Origin: Kiritimatiellia bacterium
Lineage (GTDB): Bacteria > Verrucomicrobiota > Kiritimatiellia > RFP12 > UBA1067
Reading direction: 5' to 3'
Length of the DNA stretch: 33,015 nt
Assembly (NCBI GenBank): GCA_028684935.1
Contig: JAQUEX010000014.1
Coordinates: forward strand, 1 to 33,015
In this document: in pieces, positions 1 through 9,547 of the stretch
How the letters are laid out: each line of letters opens with the position of its first letter
How positions within the stretch are numbered: the first letter of the stretch is position 1
Made by a program: the position numbers and the translations under genes
The notes under the pieces: model-generated
Database searches by the model: none
What the model was told of the DNA's origin: nothing
What the model saw: only the letters and a program-made list of their open reading frames with translations

Positions 1-2
1 GC

Positions 3-1046
3 GGCACGCCCGACCACACGCACGCGATCATCGCGATGGCCGCGCTGCGCGCCAAGAAGCATCTCTGCTGCGTCAAACCGCTGACGCGCACGGTCGAAGA
101 GTGCCGCGCCGTCGTGGACGCCGCGCGACGGGCTGGCGTGGCGACGCAGGTCACCACGCGCCCGAACACCGGCGAGGAGGGGTGCCGCACAACTGAACTG
201 ATCGCGGCCGGCGCCATCGGCCCTGTGCGCGAGGTGCACGTCTGGTCTTACCGGCCGGTCTGGCCGCAGGGCATGCCCGGCCGGCCCGAGGGCGAGGACC
301 CGGTTCCCGGCACGCTGGACTGGCGGCTCTGGATTGGCCCGGCGCCGATGCGCCCGTTCAAGGATGCCTGGCCGGACGGCCATCCGATTCCGGAGATGCC
401 GCCCAAGAACTGGGGCGGCCGCAAGGTTTACCACCCCTTTAATTTCCGCGGCTGGTGGGACTTCGGCACCGGCGCGCTCGGCGACATGGGGTGCCACTAC
501 CTGAACACGCCTTACCGCGCGCTCAAGCTCGGCTATCCGTCACGTGTCTCGGCCTCCACCTCGCGCCGCTCGAACGAGGCCTTCCCGCTCGCGTCGATCG
601 TGACCTACGACTACCCGGCGCGCGAAGGCCTGCCGCCCGTGCGGGTCGTGTGGTACGACGGCGGCCTGCAGCCGCCCAAGCCGGCCGGGCTGGGCACGGC
701 GGCACTGCCGGACGAAGGGGTGCTCTACATCGGCGACAAAGGCAAGATGGTCTTTGAAAAGATTTTGGATCCCGCGCTGGCCGAAGCGTGCGCCTCCATC
801 CCAAAGAGCCTGCGGCGGCGCGAGGGCACGTGGGGCGAATGGCACACCGCTTGCAAGGGAGGCGACCGCGCGGGGTGTGACTTTGAGTGGTCAGGGCCTG
901 TCACCGAATTCGTGCTGCTCGGCAACATCGCGATGCGCACCGGCAAGGAGATCGTGTACGACGCCGTTGCCGCGCGAATCACCAATTCACCGGAGGCCGA
1001 CGCCCTGTTGCGCCAGCCTTACCACAACGGCTGGACGCTGGCGTGA
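3..1046 (+). CDS. Gfo/Idh/MocA family oxidoreductase (5' truncated by window edge)
   Basis: Frame is open from base 3 (GTPDHTHAIIAMAALRAKKHLCCVKPLTRTVEECR...), with the 'TPDHTHA..AM..KH..CVKPLT' pattern typical of the family and the downstream W-rich substrate domain. Confidence 0.9.
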   Translation, partial: GTPDHTHAIIAMAALRAKKHLCCVKPLTRTVEECRAVVDAARRAGVATQVTTRPNTGEEGCRTTELIAAGAIGPVREVHVWSYRPVWPQGMPGRPEGEDPVPGTLDWRLWIGPAPMRPFKDAWPDGHPIPEMPPKNWGGRKVYHPFNFRGWWDFGTGALGDMGCHYLNTPYRALKLGYPSRVSASTSRRSNEAFPLASIVTYDYPAREGLPPVRVVWYDGGLQPPKPAGLGTAALPDEGVLYIGDKGKMVFEKILDPALAEACASIPKSLRRREGTWGEWHTACKGGDRAGCDFEWSGPVTEFVLLGNIAMRTGKEIVYDAVAARITNSPEADALLRQPYHNGWTLA

Positions 1047-1101
1047 GGATCCGGCCGATGCCGCCGGAACACCAGATCCGCCCAAACCAAGGAATGGAAC
1101 C

Positions 1102-1800
1102 ATGAAAAGGCCATTCGCATTGCTCGCCGCGCTCGCCGTCTGGGCGGGCTGCCGATCCGCGCAGGACGCCGCCGAAACCGATGCCCCGACGCCGGCCGCC
1201 TGCGCCACGCTCGCGCCCGTCGAACGCATGGCCCTCGTCTCCGCCGAACTCAAGGCCATCGGCACGGCAGTCAAGGCGTACCGGGCGCGGCACGACGGCC
1301 GCTGGCCCACCAGTCTCTCCGCGCTGATCGTCGAGCGGCTGTTGCCCGCCGGCGCGCTCATCTCCGCGGCCGACCCCAGCGGCGGCCGCGAGGGTGGCGT
1401 GCCCGACCGCTACGACACCTGGCAGCAGTCCGCCGAGACCGATGAGGCCAACAGCAGCTTTCTCTATGAACTCAGCGGCGCGGCCGCCACCTGGGACTGG
1501 AAGTCCTATCTCGCCGGCAAGCCGACGCTGTCCGCGCTCGACACCGACAAAAACGGCGAAGTCTCGTGGCAGGAGGCCAAGCTCTGGCAGCTCGCGCACG
1601 GCGACGCCACGCAGACCAATGCGCCCGCCGCCTACGCCACCCACCGATTCCCGGTCGTGCGCTGTTACTGGCATGCCTACCCCGGCGCCAAAGACGACCT
1701 CACACAGCGTTCGGTCATCAGTCTCGCAGCCGACCTCGACACCGTCTTTCTCTCGCAGCCGTGGTGGGAGAAGGACCTCATGCCGGTCACGCTGCGCTAG
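1102..1800 (+). CDS. hypothetical lipoprotein with one EF-hand-like motif
   Basis: ATG at 1102; lipobox-like signal MKRPFALLAALAVWAGC; EF-hand-like DTDKNGEVSWQE. The 754 start in the ORF track is a frame extension. Confidence 0.65.
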   Translation: MKRPFALLAALAVWAGCRSAQDAAETDAPTPAACATLAPVERMALVSAELKAIGTAVKAYRARHDGRWPTSLSALIVERLLPAGALISAADPSGGREGGVPDRYDTWQQSAETDEANSSFLYELSGAAATWDWKSYLAGKPTLSALDTDKNGEVSWQEAKLWQLAHGDATQTNAPAAYATHRFPVVRCYWHAYPGAKDDLTQRSVISLAADLDTVFLSQPWWEKDLMPVTLR

Positions 1801-1870
1801 CCCGAGCGATCGGCCAGGCCGAGATTCGACGCGTTGACATCACCATCACTGACACTGAGGAGAATTTGAT

Positions 1871-3412
1871 GTGAAAGCCCGACTTCTACCGCTGCTTCTG
1901 ACCCTTGCCGGTCCCGTGTTTTCCGCGTCCGCGCAAACCCAGGCCCCCGCGCCCTACGGCGCCGTGCCGTCCGAGCGCCAGTTGCGCTGGCACGAGACCG
2001 AGATTTTCGCGCTGATCCACTACGGCCTGAACACCTACACCGACCGCGAGTGGGGGTACGGCGACGAAGATCCCGCGCGCTTCAATCCGGCGCATCTCGA
2101 TGCCGGCCAGGTGGTGGCGGCGCTCAAGCGCGGCGGCATGAACGGCGTGATTCTGGTGGCGAAGCATCACGACGGCTTCTGCCTCTGGCCCACCCGGACC
2201 ACCGCGCACAACATCGCGCGGACGCCCTGGCGCGACGGCAAAGGCGATCTCGTGCGCGAGTATGCCGACGCCGCCAAGAAGCACGGCCTCCGCTTCGGGC
2301 TCTACTGCTCGCCCTGGGACCGTAACAGTGCGGCCTACGGCACGCCGGCCTACCTGCCGATCTACCACGGCCAGCTCCGCGAGCTGCTCACCCGCTACGG
2401 CACCCTGTTCGAAGTCTGGTTCGACGGCGCCAACGGCGGCGACGGCTACTACGGCGGCGCCCGCGAAAAACGCAACATCGACCGCTTCACCTATTACGAC
2501 TGGCCCGCCACCTGGGGCCTGGTGCGCCAGCTCCAGCCCTCGGCCTGCATCTTCGGCGACGTCGGGCCGGACTGCCGCTGGGTCGGAAACGAGAAGGGGT
2601 TCGCCGCCGCAGAGAGCTGGGCCACCTTCACGCCCAAAGGACGGACCGACCCCGCGCGCCCGGCCAACGGCGACTCCATGAACCACATCGAGGGGCCCGC
2701 CGGCCACCGCGACGGGACGGCCTGGATTGCGGCCGAGTGCGACGTGCCGCTGCGCAAGGGCTGGTTCTGGCACCCGAACGAAGACGCCACCGTGCGCAGC
2801 CCGGCCCAGCTCATGGAGATCTATTTCAACAGCGTCGGCAAGGGCGGCTGCATGAACCTCGGCGTGGCACCCGACCGCGACGGACGGGTGTGCGCGGCCG
2901 ACATCCGCTCGCTGGATGAATTCGGCGGCCTGCTGCGCACCCTCTTCGCGAACGACCTCGCGCGCGGCGCACTCGCCGCCGCCGATCTGGTGCGCGCCGC
3001 GCCGACGGCCGCGCCGGGCGACCCCGCGCCCTTCGCGCCGTCGCGCGTGCTCGACGGCGACCGCTACAGTTTTTGGTCCACGGACGATGGCGTGACCAAC
3101 GCCACCCTGACCCTCACCCTGCCGGCCGTCTCCGAGTTCAACGTGATCCGCCTGCGCGAAAACATCAGGCTCGGCCACCGCGTGGACGCCTTCGCGATCG
3201 ACACTTGGCAGGAGGGCGTGTGGCGCGAATACGCCAAGGGACAAAGCATCGGCGCATGCCGGCTCTTCCGGGGACCCAAGATCAAGAGCGACCGCGTCCG
3301 ACTGCGCATCACCCAGGCTGCGGCCTGCCCCTGCATCAGCGATTTCGGCCTCTTTCTCATGCCTGCCGCCTTCACCCCCGCCCCCGAGATTCCCATAACT
3401 CCTAAGTCCTAA
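1871..3412 (+). CDS. alpha-L-fucosidase (GH29), secreted, with C-terminal discoidin-like region
   Basis: GTG start, signal peptide, W-H-E-T-E-IFALIHYGLNTYTDREWG, AKHHDGFCLWPT, FEVWFDGANG motifs. Confidence 0.9.
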   Translation: MKARLLPLLLTLAGPVFSASAQTQAPAPYGAVPSERQLRWHETEIFALIHYGLNTYTDREWGYGDEDPARFNPAHLDAGQVVAALKRGGMNGVILVAKHHDGFCLWPTRTTAHNIARTPWRDGKGDLVREYADAAKKHGLRFGLYCSPWDRNSAAYGTPAYLPIYHGQLRELLTRYGTLFEVWFDGANGGDGYYGGAREKRNIDRFTYYDWPATWGLVRQLQPSACIFGDVGPDCRWVGNEKGFAAAESWATFTPKGRTDPARPANGDSMNHIEGPAGHRDGTAWIAAECDVPLRKGWFWHPNEDATVRSPAQLMEIYFNSVGKGGCMNLGVAPDRDGRVCAADIRSLDEFGGLLRTLFANDLARGALAAADLVRAAPTAAPGDPAPFAPSRVLDGDRYSFWSTDDGVTNATLTLTLPAVSEFNVIRLRENIRLGHRVDAFAIDTWQEGVWREYAKGQSIGACRLFRGPKIKSDRVRLRITQAAACPCISDFGLFLMPAAFTPAPEIPITPKS

Positions 3413-3428
3413 ATCTTCCTTTCTCCCT

Positions 3429-4487
3429 ATGCCCACCCCTGTCCCTCTTCTGATCATCGGCGGCGGCGCGGCAGGCCTGTTCGCCGGCTGCCTCGCCGGC
3501 GAGCAAGGCTTCGGCGCGCTGATCCTTGAACGCAAACACAAGCCCGGCCGCAAACTGCTGATGTGCGGCAACGGCCGCTGCAACCTCACCAAGGACATCG
3601 CGCCCGCGCAGATGCTGAGCGACATGGGCGCGCCGATGTCTGACTTTCTCGCGCCCGCGCTGAACGCCTGTCCGCCTGCGGCCGTGCAAGCCTGGTTCCA
3701 GCGCCACGGCGTGCCGCTCAAACAGATGGATGACCGCCGTGTCTTTCCTCGCTCCGAGCAGGCCTCAGACGTGGTGCACGCCCTGACCGACGCCCTGCGC
3801 GACACCGGCACCGCGCTCTGCCTCAACGCCCCCGCGACCGGCATCGAGCGTCACGCTGCCGGATTCCATGTCGCCACCGCCCACTTCTCGCTGCTGGCGC
3901 AACGCGTGCTGATCGCCACCGGCGGCGTGAGTTATCCCAAGACCGGTTCGGTCGGAGACGGACAAAAATTCGCCAAAGCCCTCGGCCACTCGCTCAAGCC
4001 CTACCGTCCCGGCCTGATCGGGTTTGTCATCGCGCACCCGTGGATCGAGGCGCGCGCCGGCACCCCCTGCGACGAGGCGGTCTGCCGCGTCTTCCACAAG
4101 GGCCGGCGCCTCTATGAGGGACGGGGGCAACTTGACTGCGAACGCTGGGGACTCGGCGGCGCGGCGGCCTATAACGCCAGCCGCTGCGTCGCGCGCCAGA
4201 ACCTCAACGACTTCGAACTGGAATGGCAGGTCGGCCGCGACAGCTTTCGTGTCAGGCGGCCGTCCACGCGCCCGCTCAAGGAGGCGATCGTCACCCTCGG
4301 CGGCGTGCCGCTCAACGAGGTCGACCCCGCCACGCTGCAGTCACGCGTTTGCCCCGGCCTCTTCTTCGCAGGCGAGGTCATGGACATCGACGGTCCCACC
4401 GGCGGCTACAACCTCACCGCCGCCTTCGCCACCGCCGCGCTGGCGGTCCGCTCAATCAGCGGCCAGAGCCGAAATATTAACGGTTGA
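3429..4487 (+). CDS. NAD(P)/FAD-dependent oxidoreductase, HI0933/BaiN-like
   Basis: N-terminal GGGAAGL dinucleotide-binding motif, KPGRKLLMCGNGRCNLT, C-terminal GEVMDIDGPTGGYNLTAAFATA. Confidence 0.9.
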   Translation: MPTPVPLLIIGGGAAGLFAGCLAGEQGFGALILERKHKPGRKLLMCGNGRCNLTKDIAPAQMLSDMGAPMSDFLAPALNACPPAAVQAWFQRHGVPLKQMDDRRVFPRSEQASDVVHALTDALRDTGTALCLNAPATGIERHAAGFHVATAHFSLLAQRVLIATGGVSYPKTGSVGDGQKFAKALGHSLKPYRPGLIGFVIAHPWIEARAGTPCDEAVCRVFHKGRRLYEGRGQLDCERWGLGGAAAYNASRCVARQNLNDFELEWQVGRDSFRVRRPSTRPLKEAIVTLGGVPLNEVDPATLQSRVCPGLFFAGEVMDIDGPTGGYNLTAAFATAALAVRSISGQSRNING

Positions 4488-4616
4488 CCTTTTTCCTTAA
4501 CTCTGCTTTCATGCCGGCATACTGATGGGTGAGGCTCACTGTGCACATGTGGTATGTCTGCAAGGTCTCATCGCGGCCGGACGTGTTTTCGCACGCACCG
4601 GCGGAAAGGGTACGCC

Positions 4617-5027
4617 ATGGCCAATTATCCGATTGAGGAAGTCGAGGGCATCGGCCCGATCATGGGTGAAAAGCTGCGCACCGTCGACGTCAAGGACACC
4701 GACACGCTGCTGGAGAAATGCCTTACGCCGAAAGCGCGCGAGGAACTTGCCCGGTCAACCGGCATCGCTGAAAAGCTCATCCTGAGGTTCGCCAACATGG
4801 TGGATCTCTTCAGGATCAAAGGCGTGGGCTCCGAATTCGCGGAACTGCTTGAGGCAGCCGGCGTCGACACGGTCCCCGAGCTGGCCAACCGTAATCCGGG
4901 GCACCTGGCCGCCGCGATGGTGAAGGTCAACGAGGAGAAGAAGCTGACGCGCCGTACGCCCACCGAAGCCGAGGTCGCCAAATGGGTGATCGAGGCCAAG
5001 GAACTGCCGCGCAAGCTTTCCTATTGA
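4617..5027 (+). CDS. DUF4332-like helix-hairpin-helix protein
   Basis: [21 protein letters not shown]...; two HhH-type segments ([34 protein letters not shown]). ATG at 4617 preferred to the 4554 start. Confidence 0.75.
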   Translation: MANYPIEEVEGIGPIMGEKLRTVDVKDTDTLLEKCLTPKAREELARSTGIAEKLILRFANMVDLFRIKGVGSEFAELLEAAGVDTVPELANRNPGHLAAAMVKVNEEKKLTRRTPTEAEVAKWVIEAKELPRKLSY

Positions 5028-5057
5028 GCGACAAGACCGCTGGCTTGGAGACACAAG

Positions 5058-5086
5058 AAAACGCTCCCCTCCGGGGGGGCGTTTTT
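5058..5086 (+). terminator. intrinsic terminator
   Basis: acgctcccc-tccg-gggggcgt stem followed by TTTTT, between the DUF4332-like gene and recA. Confidence 0.75.
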
Positions 5087-5099
5087 GGTATCATGACCG

Positions 5100-5115
5100 C
5101 TGTTTTAAAACACAG
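5100..5115 (+). promoter_or_regulatory. LexA-like SOS box upstream of recA
   Basis: CTGTTTTAAAACACAG fits CTG-N10-CAG and contains the 12-bp palindrome TGTTTTAAAACA; located 16 bp before the recA ATG. Confidence 0.55.
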
Positions 5116-5130
5116 AGCAAGGAGCGAGAT

Positions 5131-6168
5131 ATGGCCGAGAAAAAGGCGGGTACGACACAATTAGAGGCGGTTTTGTCACAGATTCGCAAAGAGTTCGGCG
5201 ACGCCGCCATCATGCGCTTGGGCGACGCGGAAGCCTCCAAGGATATCCCGGTCATCCCCACCGGCGCGTTCTCGCTCGATCTCGCCCTCGGCGTCAACGG
5301 CCTGCCGCGCGGCCGTGTGGTCGAAGTCTACGGCCAGGAGTCCTCCGGCAAGACGACCCTCGCGCTCCATATCATCGCGAACGCCCAGAAAGCTGGCGGC
5401 CTGGCGGCCTTCGTCGATGCCGAGCACGCGATGGACCCCAACTACGCACGCCGCATCGGCGTGGACCTGGACAATCTGCTCGTCTCGCAGCCCAACTCGG
5501 GCGAGGAGGCGCTCACCATCACCGAGCAGCTCGTCAAGAGCGGTGCGCTGGACGTGATCGTGATCGACTCCGTTGCGGCCCTCACCCCGCAGGCCGAGAT
5601 CGACGGCAACATGGGCGACTCCCACATGGGCCTGCAGGCGCGTCTGATGTCGCAGGCGATGCGCAAGCTCACCAGCGCCATCTCCCAGACCAAAACCCTC
5701 TGCCTTTTCACCAACCAGGTGCGCGACAAGATCGGCGTGATGTTCGGCAATCCCGAGACCACCCCCGGCGGCAAGGCGCTCAAATTCTACGCCTCGGTGC
5801 GCCTGCAGGTTCAGCGCATCGGCGCGATCAAGGATCCCACGGGCACCGTGATCGGCAACCGCACGCGTGTCAAGGTCGTCAAGAACAAGGTCGCGCCGCC
5901 TTTCACCGAGGCGGAGTTCGACATTCTTTACGCCCGCGGCATCTCGTGGGAGGGCTCGGTGCTCGACGCCGCGATCGCGCGCAACGTGGTCGCCAAGCGC
6001 GGCTCGTGGCTGAGCTTCGAATCGGAACAGATCGGCCAGGGCTCGATCGCCGCCACGGAGTTTCTGCGCAGCCATCCCGAGGTCGTCGCGCAGATCATCG
6101 CCAAGATCAAGGCCGAGCCCGCCCCCGCCATCGGCAAGGCGACGTCCAAAGCCGACGACGCGGATTGA
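5131..6168 (+). CDS. recA: recombinase RecA
   Basis: [13 protein letters not shown] Walker [56 protein letters not shown]. Confidence 0.99.
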   Translation: MAEKKAGTTQLEAVLSQIRKEFGDAAIMRLGDAEASKDIPVIPTGAFSLDLALGVNGLPRGRVVEVYGQESSGKTTLALHIIANAQKAGGLAAFVDAEHAMDPNYARRIGVDLDNLLVSQPNSGEEALTITEQLVKSGALDVIVIDSVAALTPQAEIDGNMGDSHMGLQARLMSQAMRKLTSAISQTKTLCLFTNQVRDKIGVMFGNPETTPGGKALKFYASVRLQVQRIGAIKDPTGTVIGNRTRVKVVKNKVAPPFTEAEFDILYARGISWEGSVLDAAIARNVVAKRGSWLSFESEQIGQGSIAATEFLRSHPEVVAQIIAKIKAEPAPAIGKATSKADDAD

Positions 6169-6220
6169 AACGCCTATCGTGTCTAACGAATCAACCAACA
6201 CAATCAATAACAAATTGTTT

Positions 6221-6326
6221 CTCACACGAAGGCGCGAAGGGCACGAAGGTGAATGGTAGATCATGCCCCCCTTTGTGTCCCTTGTGCCTTTGTGCGAGAT
6301 GAAATTGGGTTGCGGGCTCGCCCGCA
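6221..6326. repeat. composite inverted word-repeat module R1 (copy a)
   Basis: cacgaaggcgcgaagggcacgaagg ... cctttgtgtcccttgtgcctttgtgcgag followed by tgggttgcgggctcgcccgc; related in reverse orientation to 31222-31327. Confidence 0.8.
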
Positions 6327-6339
6327 CTGAAAACGCACC

Positions 6340-8133
6340 ATGAAACTCACTGCTGACCAACTTCGCGACAAGTACCTCTCCTTTTTTGCTTCCAAGGGCC
6401 ACGCGGTCATCTCGGGCGCCTCGCTGATTCCGGAGAATGATCCGACCGTGCTCTTCACCACCGCCGGCATGCATCCGCTCGTGCCCTATCTGCTGGGCGA
6501 GAGGCATCCGTCCGGCACGCGCCTGACCGACGTGCAGAAGTGCGTGCGCACCGGCGACATCGACGCCGTGGGCGACTCCTGCCACCTGACCTTCTTTGAG
6601 ATGCTCGGCAACTGGTCGCTCGGCGACTACTTCAAAAAAGAGGCGATCACGTGGTCGTTCGAGTTTCTCACGCAGCACCTCGGCTTCTCGCCCGACCAGC
6701 TCAGCGTCACCGTCTTTGCGGGCGAGGACGGCATCCCGCGCGACGAGGAGTCGATCGCCATCTGGAAGAGCCTGGGCATCCCTGAGGCGCGTATCCACGC
6801 GCTGCCCAAAGAGGACAACTGGTGGGGTCCGGCCGGCGCCACCGGCCCCTGCGGGCCCGATACCGAGATGTTCATCGACAACGGCCAGCCGGCCTGCGGC
6901 CCGGCGTGCCGCCCCGGTTGCCGCTGCGGCAAATACATCGAGATCTGGAACGATGTCTTCATGCAGTACAACAAGACGGCGGAGGGCACCTACGAGCCGC
7001 TCAAACAGCACAATGTCGACACCGGCATGGGCGTCGAGCGCACCATCTGCATGATGAACGGTTGCGCCACGGTCTTCGAGACCGAACTCTTCGCGCCGCT
7101 CATGGCCCAGATCAAGGCGCTCTCGACCGTCCGTCCGGAGGAGGAGTCCGCCGTGCGCGCCGAGCGCATCATCGCGGACCACATGCGCACCTCGGTCTTT
7201 ATCCTCGGCGATCCCAAGGGCGGCGTCAAGCCCGGCAACGTCGGCGCGAACTACGTGCTGCGCCGCCTGATCCGCCGCTCCGTGCGCTATGCCAAGCTGC
7301 TCGGCATCGCCCCCGGCTACACCCGCTCGCTGGCTGAGATCGTGATCGACAACTACAAGCACGTCTATCCCGAACTGGAGAAGAACCGCGAGACCGTGAT
7401 CGGCGAGCTGACCGCCGAGGAGGAGCGCTTCGAAAAGACGCTCACCGCAGGCCAGCGCGAGTTCGACAAGGTCGCGGGCGCGCTCAAACAGCACGGCCAG
7501 ACCACCCTCTCGGGCCGCACCGCCTTCAAGCTCTATGACACCTACGGCTTCCCGCTGGAGTTCACCGAGGAACTCGCCGCCGAACTGGGGCTCGCCGTGG
7601 ACCGCGCGGGCTACGAAGAGGCCTTCAAGAAGCATCAGGAACTCTCGAAGCAGGGCGACGCCACCTTCAAAGGCGGGCTGGCCGACAACACGGTCGCCAC
7701 CACGCGCCTGCACACCGCCACCCACCTGCTGCACAAGGCGCTGCAGATGGTGCTCGGTCCGCATGCCCAGCAGAAGGGCTCCAACATCACGCCCGAGCGC
7801 CTGCGCTTCGATTTCTCGCACTCAGAAAAGATGACGCCCGAACAGCTCAAGCAGGTCGAGGAGATCGTCAACGACGCAATCCGCCGCAACCTGCCGGTCA
7901 CGATGGAGACCATGACCATCGAGGAGGCCAAGGCACGAGGCGCGACCGCCTTGTTCGCCGCCAAATACGGCGAGCAGGTCAAGGTCTACGCCGCCGGCGA
8001 CTTCTCGATGGAGGTCTGCGGCGGCCCGCACGCCGCCACCACCGGCGAACTGGGCGGCTTCAAGATCCAAAAGGAGGAGTCCTCCTCAGCCGGCGTGCGC
8101 CGCATCAAGGCCGTGATCACCGCGAAAGAGTGA
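6340..8133 (+). CDS. alaS: alanine--tRNA ligase, short form ending after the editing domain
   Basis: TTAGMHPLVPYLLGERHPSGTRLTDVQKCVRTGDID, TATHLLHKAL (HxxxH), CGGPHAATTGELGGFKI (CxxxH); 597 aa, no C-terminal C-Ala region. Confidence 0.95.
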   Translation: MKLTADQLRDKYLSFFASKGHAVISGASLIPENDPTVLFTTAGMHPLVPYLLGERHPSGTRLTDVQKCVRTGDIDAVGDSCHLTFFEMLGNWSLGDYFKKEAITWSFEFLTQHLGFSPDQLSVTVFAGEDGIPRDEESIAIWKSLGIPEARIHALPKEDNWWGPAGATGPCGPDTEMFIDNGQPACGPACRPGCRCGKYIEIWNDVFMQYNKTAEGTYEPLKQHNVDTGMGVERTICMMNGCATVFETELFAPLMAQIKALSTVRPEEESAVRAERIIADHMRTSVFILGDPKGGVKPGNVGANYVLRRLIRRSVRYAKLLGIAPGYTRSLAEIVIDNYKHVYPELEKNRETVIGELTAEEERFEKTLTAGQREFDKVAGALKQHGQTTLSGRTAFKLYDTYGFPLEFTEELAAELGLAVDRAGYEEAFKKHQELSKQGDATFKGGLADNTVATTRLHTATHLLHKALQMVLGPHAQQKGSNITPERLRFDFSHSEKMTPEQLKQVEEIVNDAIRRNLPVTMETMTIEEAKARGATALFAAKYGEQVKVYAAGDFSMEVCGGPHAATTGELGGFKIQKEESSSAGVRRIKAVITAKE

Positions 8134-8141
8134 GGCTCCCG

Positions 8142-9422
8142 ATGCCCAGCAAGAAGTCCAAGCGGAAGGCGGTAGCCGGCATACGTTCGCAGGCCAAAAC
8201 ATCCGCACCGGACGCCGATCCACACACCGTCGGCCTCGTCTTCACGGGCAAGCCAAGCGAACTCAGCAAAACGCAACGCGCCTTCTTGAAGGCCAAGAAC
8301 AAGGTCGAGCGCTTGCGGAAAGAGCTTGCCGACAAGACGGACACGCTCAATCGGCTCCTGGCCCAGCACACCGAAATCGTGGCGCCGCAACTGGACCGCG
8401 TCACGAAACGCCAGAAGCGCTTGATCGAGGTCTGCTCCTTGTTCCTCTCCGGCGACGGCAAGCCGCCGGCCAAGACAATCCGCAAGAAACTGGCGCAGTG
8501 CATGCTGGAGCTGTTCAGCAGCCTTTTTGATCGCGAGGTCCAGTTGGACCAACGGCTTGTAGACCTCCACCAATCGCTTCTCGAAACCTATTACCCGACG
8601 GCGGCTGATGACGATCAGGACGCACAAGACGAGGGAGTTGGCGCTCATCACGCCGAAGCCGTGTTCAATATCCAAAAGGGCCTTTTGGAAGAGGAGCTTT
8701 TCTTAGAGACCGGCGTACGGTTTGACTTGAGCGGACTGCGCAGCGACATGAGCGAGGACGAGGCGATGGCGCATCTTGCAAACCTATTGGATGATCATCC
8801 GCAGAATCCAAAAAACCGCAAGAAAACCAAGCGGCAACAGGACAAAGAGGCGAAAGAAAAGCTCGCCGCCGAGGCCCGCGCCAAAAACATCAACACTGTG
8901 TACCGGCAGTTGGCACGGCTGTTTCATCCCGACCTTGAGCAAGATCCGGAACTCAAGAGCAAAAAAGAGCGTCTGATGAAGGAGCTGACCGCCGCGTATG
9001 AAGCGGGCGACCTCCACACGATCCTGGGGCTTGAGCTGCGCTGGCTGCAGAACAATGACGGTGATATCTCACGTCTCAGCGACGACAAACTCCAGGCCTA
9101 CACCGCCGCGCTCGAAGAGCAGAGTACCGAAATCGAAGCAGAGATTTGCGTGCTTGCGCATCATCCCCGTTTTGCGCCGTTGCGTCTCGACATGTTCAGA
9201 TCTGGCCTCTCTTACGCCGAGCTTCTGCGCGACCTGAAGAACGAGGCGAATCAGACGCGCGCATGGGCTGCGGATTTGGACATCTGTACCGCCAGCCTTG
9301 AACGGATCAAGACCCAAACGTCCGGCAGTGCGCGCGACAAGGCGTTGGGCGCCTGTCTGCGCGATCTTTACCCTGTGCTCATCGACCAGACAGACGAGCA
9401 TCGCTTGGATATGCCGTTCTGA
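8142..9422 (+). CDS. coiled-coil protein with J-domain-like segment
   Basis: INTVYRQLARLFHPDLEQDPELKSKKERLMKELTAAYEAGDLHTILGLELRWL has an HPD tripeptide in J-domain context; start just after the alaS stop. Confidence 0.7.
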   Translation: MPSKKSKRKAVAGIRSQAKTSAPDADPHTVGLVFTGKPSELSKTQRAFLKAKNKVERLRKELADKTDTLNRLLAQHTEIVAPQLDRVTKRQKRLIEVCSLFLSGDGKPPAKTIRKKLAQCMLELFSSLFDREVQLDQRLVDLHQSLLETYYPTAADDDQDAQDEGVGAHHAEAVFNIQKGLLEEELFLETGVRFDLSGLRSDMSEDEAMAHLANLLDDHPQNPKNRKKTKRQQDKEAKEKLAAEARAKNINTVYRQLARLFHPDLEQDPELKSKKERLMKELTAAYEAGDLHTILGLELRWLQNNDGDISRLSDDKLQAYTAALEEQSTEIEAEICVLAHHPRFAPLRLDMFRSGLSYAELLRDLKNEANQTRAWAADLDICTASLERIKTQTSGSARDKALGACLRDLYPVLIDQTDEHRLDMPF

Positions 9423-9470
9423 CACAGACCTCTCGCCCTTTCGCGACGCCGCCGCGCGGCGGTCCTGTCC

Positions 9471-9504
9471 AAAAAAACCGGGGCCGGTTTTACCCGGCCC
9501 CGGT
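9471..9504 (-). terminator. intrinsic terminator of the htrA-like gene (minus strand)
   Basis: accggggccgg / ccggccccggt stem; the A7 tract on the plus strand is a U7 tract for minus-strand transcripts. Confidence 0.75.
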
Positions 9505-9547
9505 GCTGCATGACAGGAGTGGTCTTATATCTAGTTTGGTTGTGTGG

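Noticed and set aside
1886-3844. 652-aa minus-strand ORF antisense to the fucosidase
   Set aside because: Antisense shadow; GH29 on the plus strand explains the coding bias.
5176-7821. 881-aa minus-strand ORF antisense to recA and alaS
   Set aside because: Shadow ORF of high-GC codon bias; low-complexity Arg/Gly/Leu/Val-rich translation; recA and alaS are unambiguous on the other strand.
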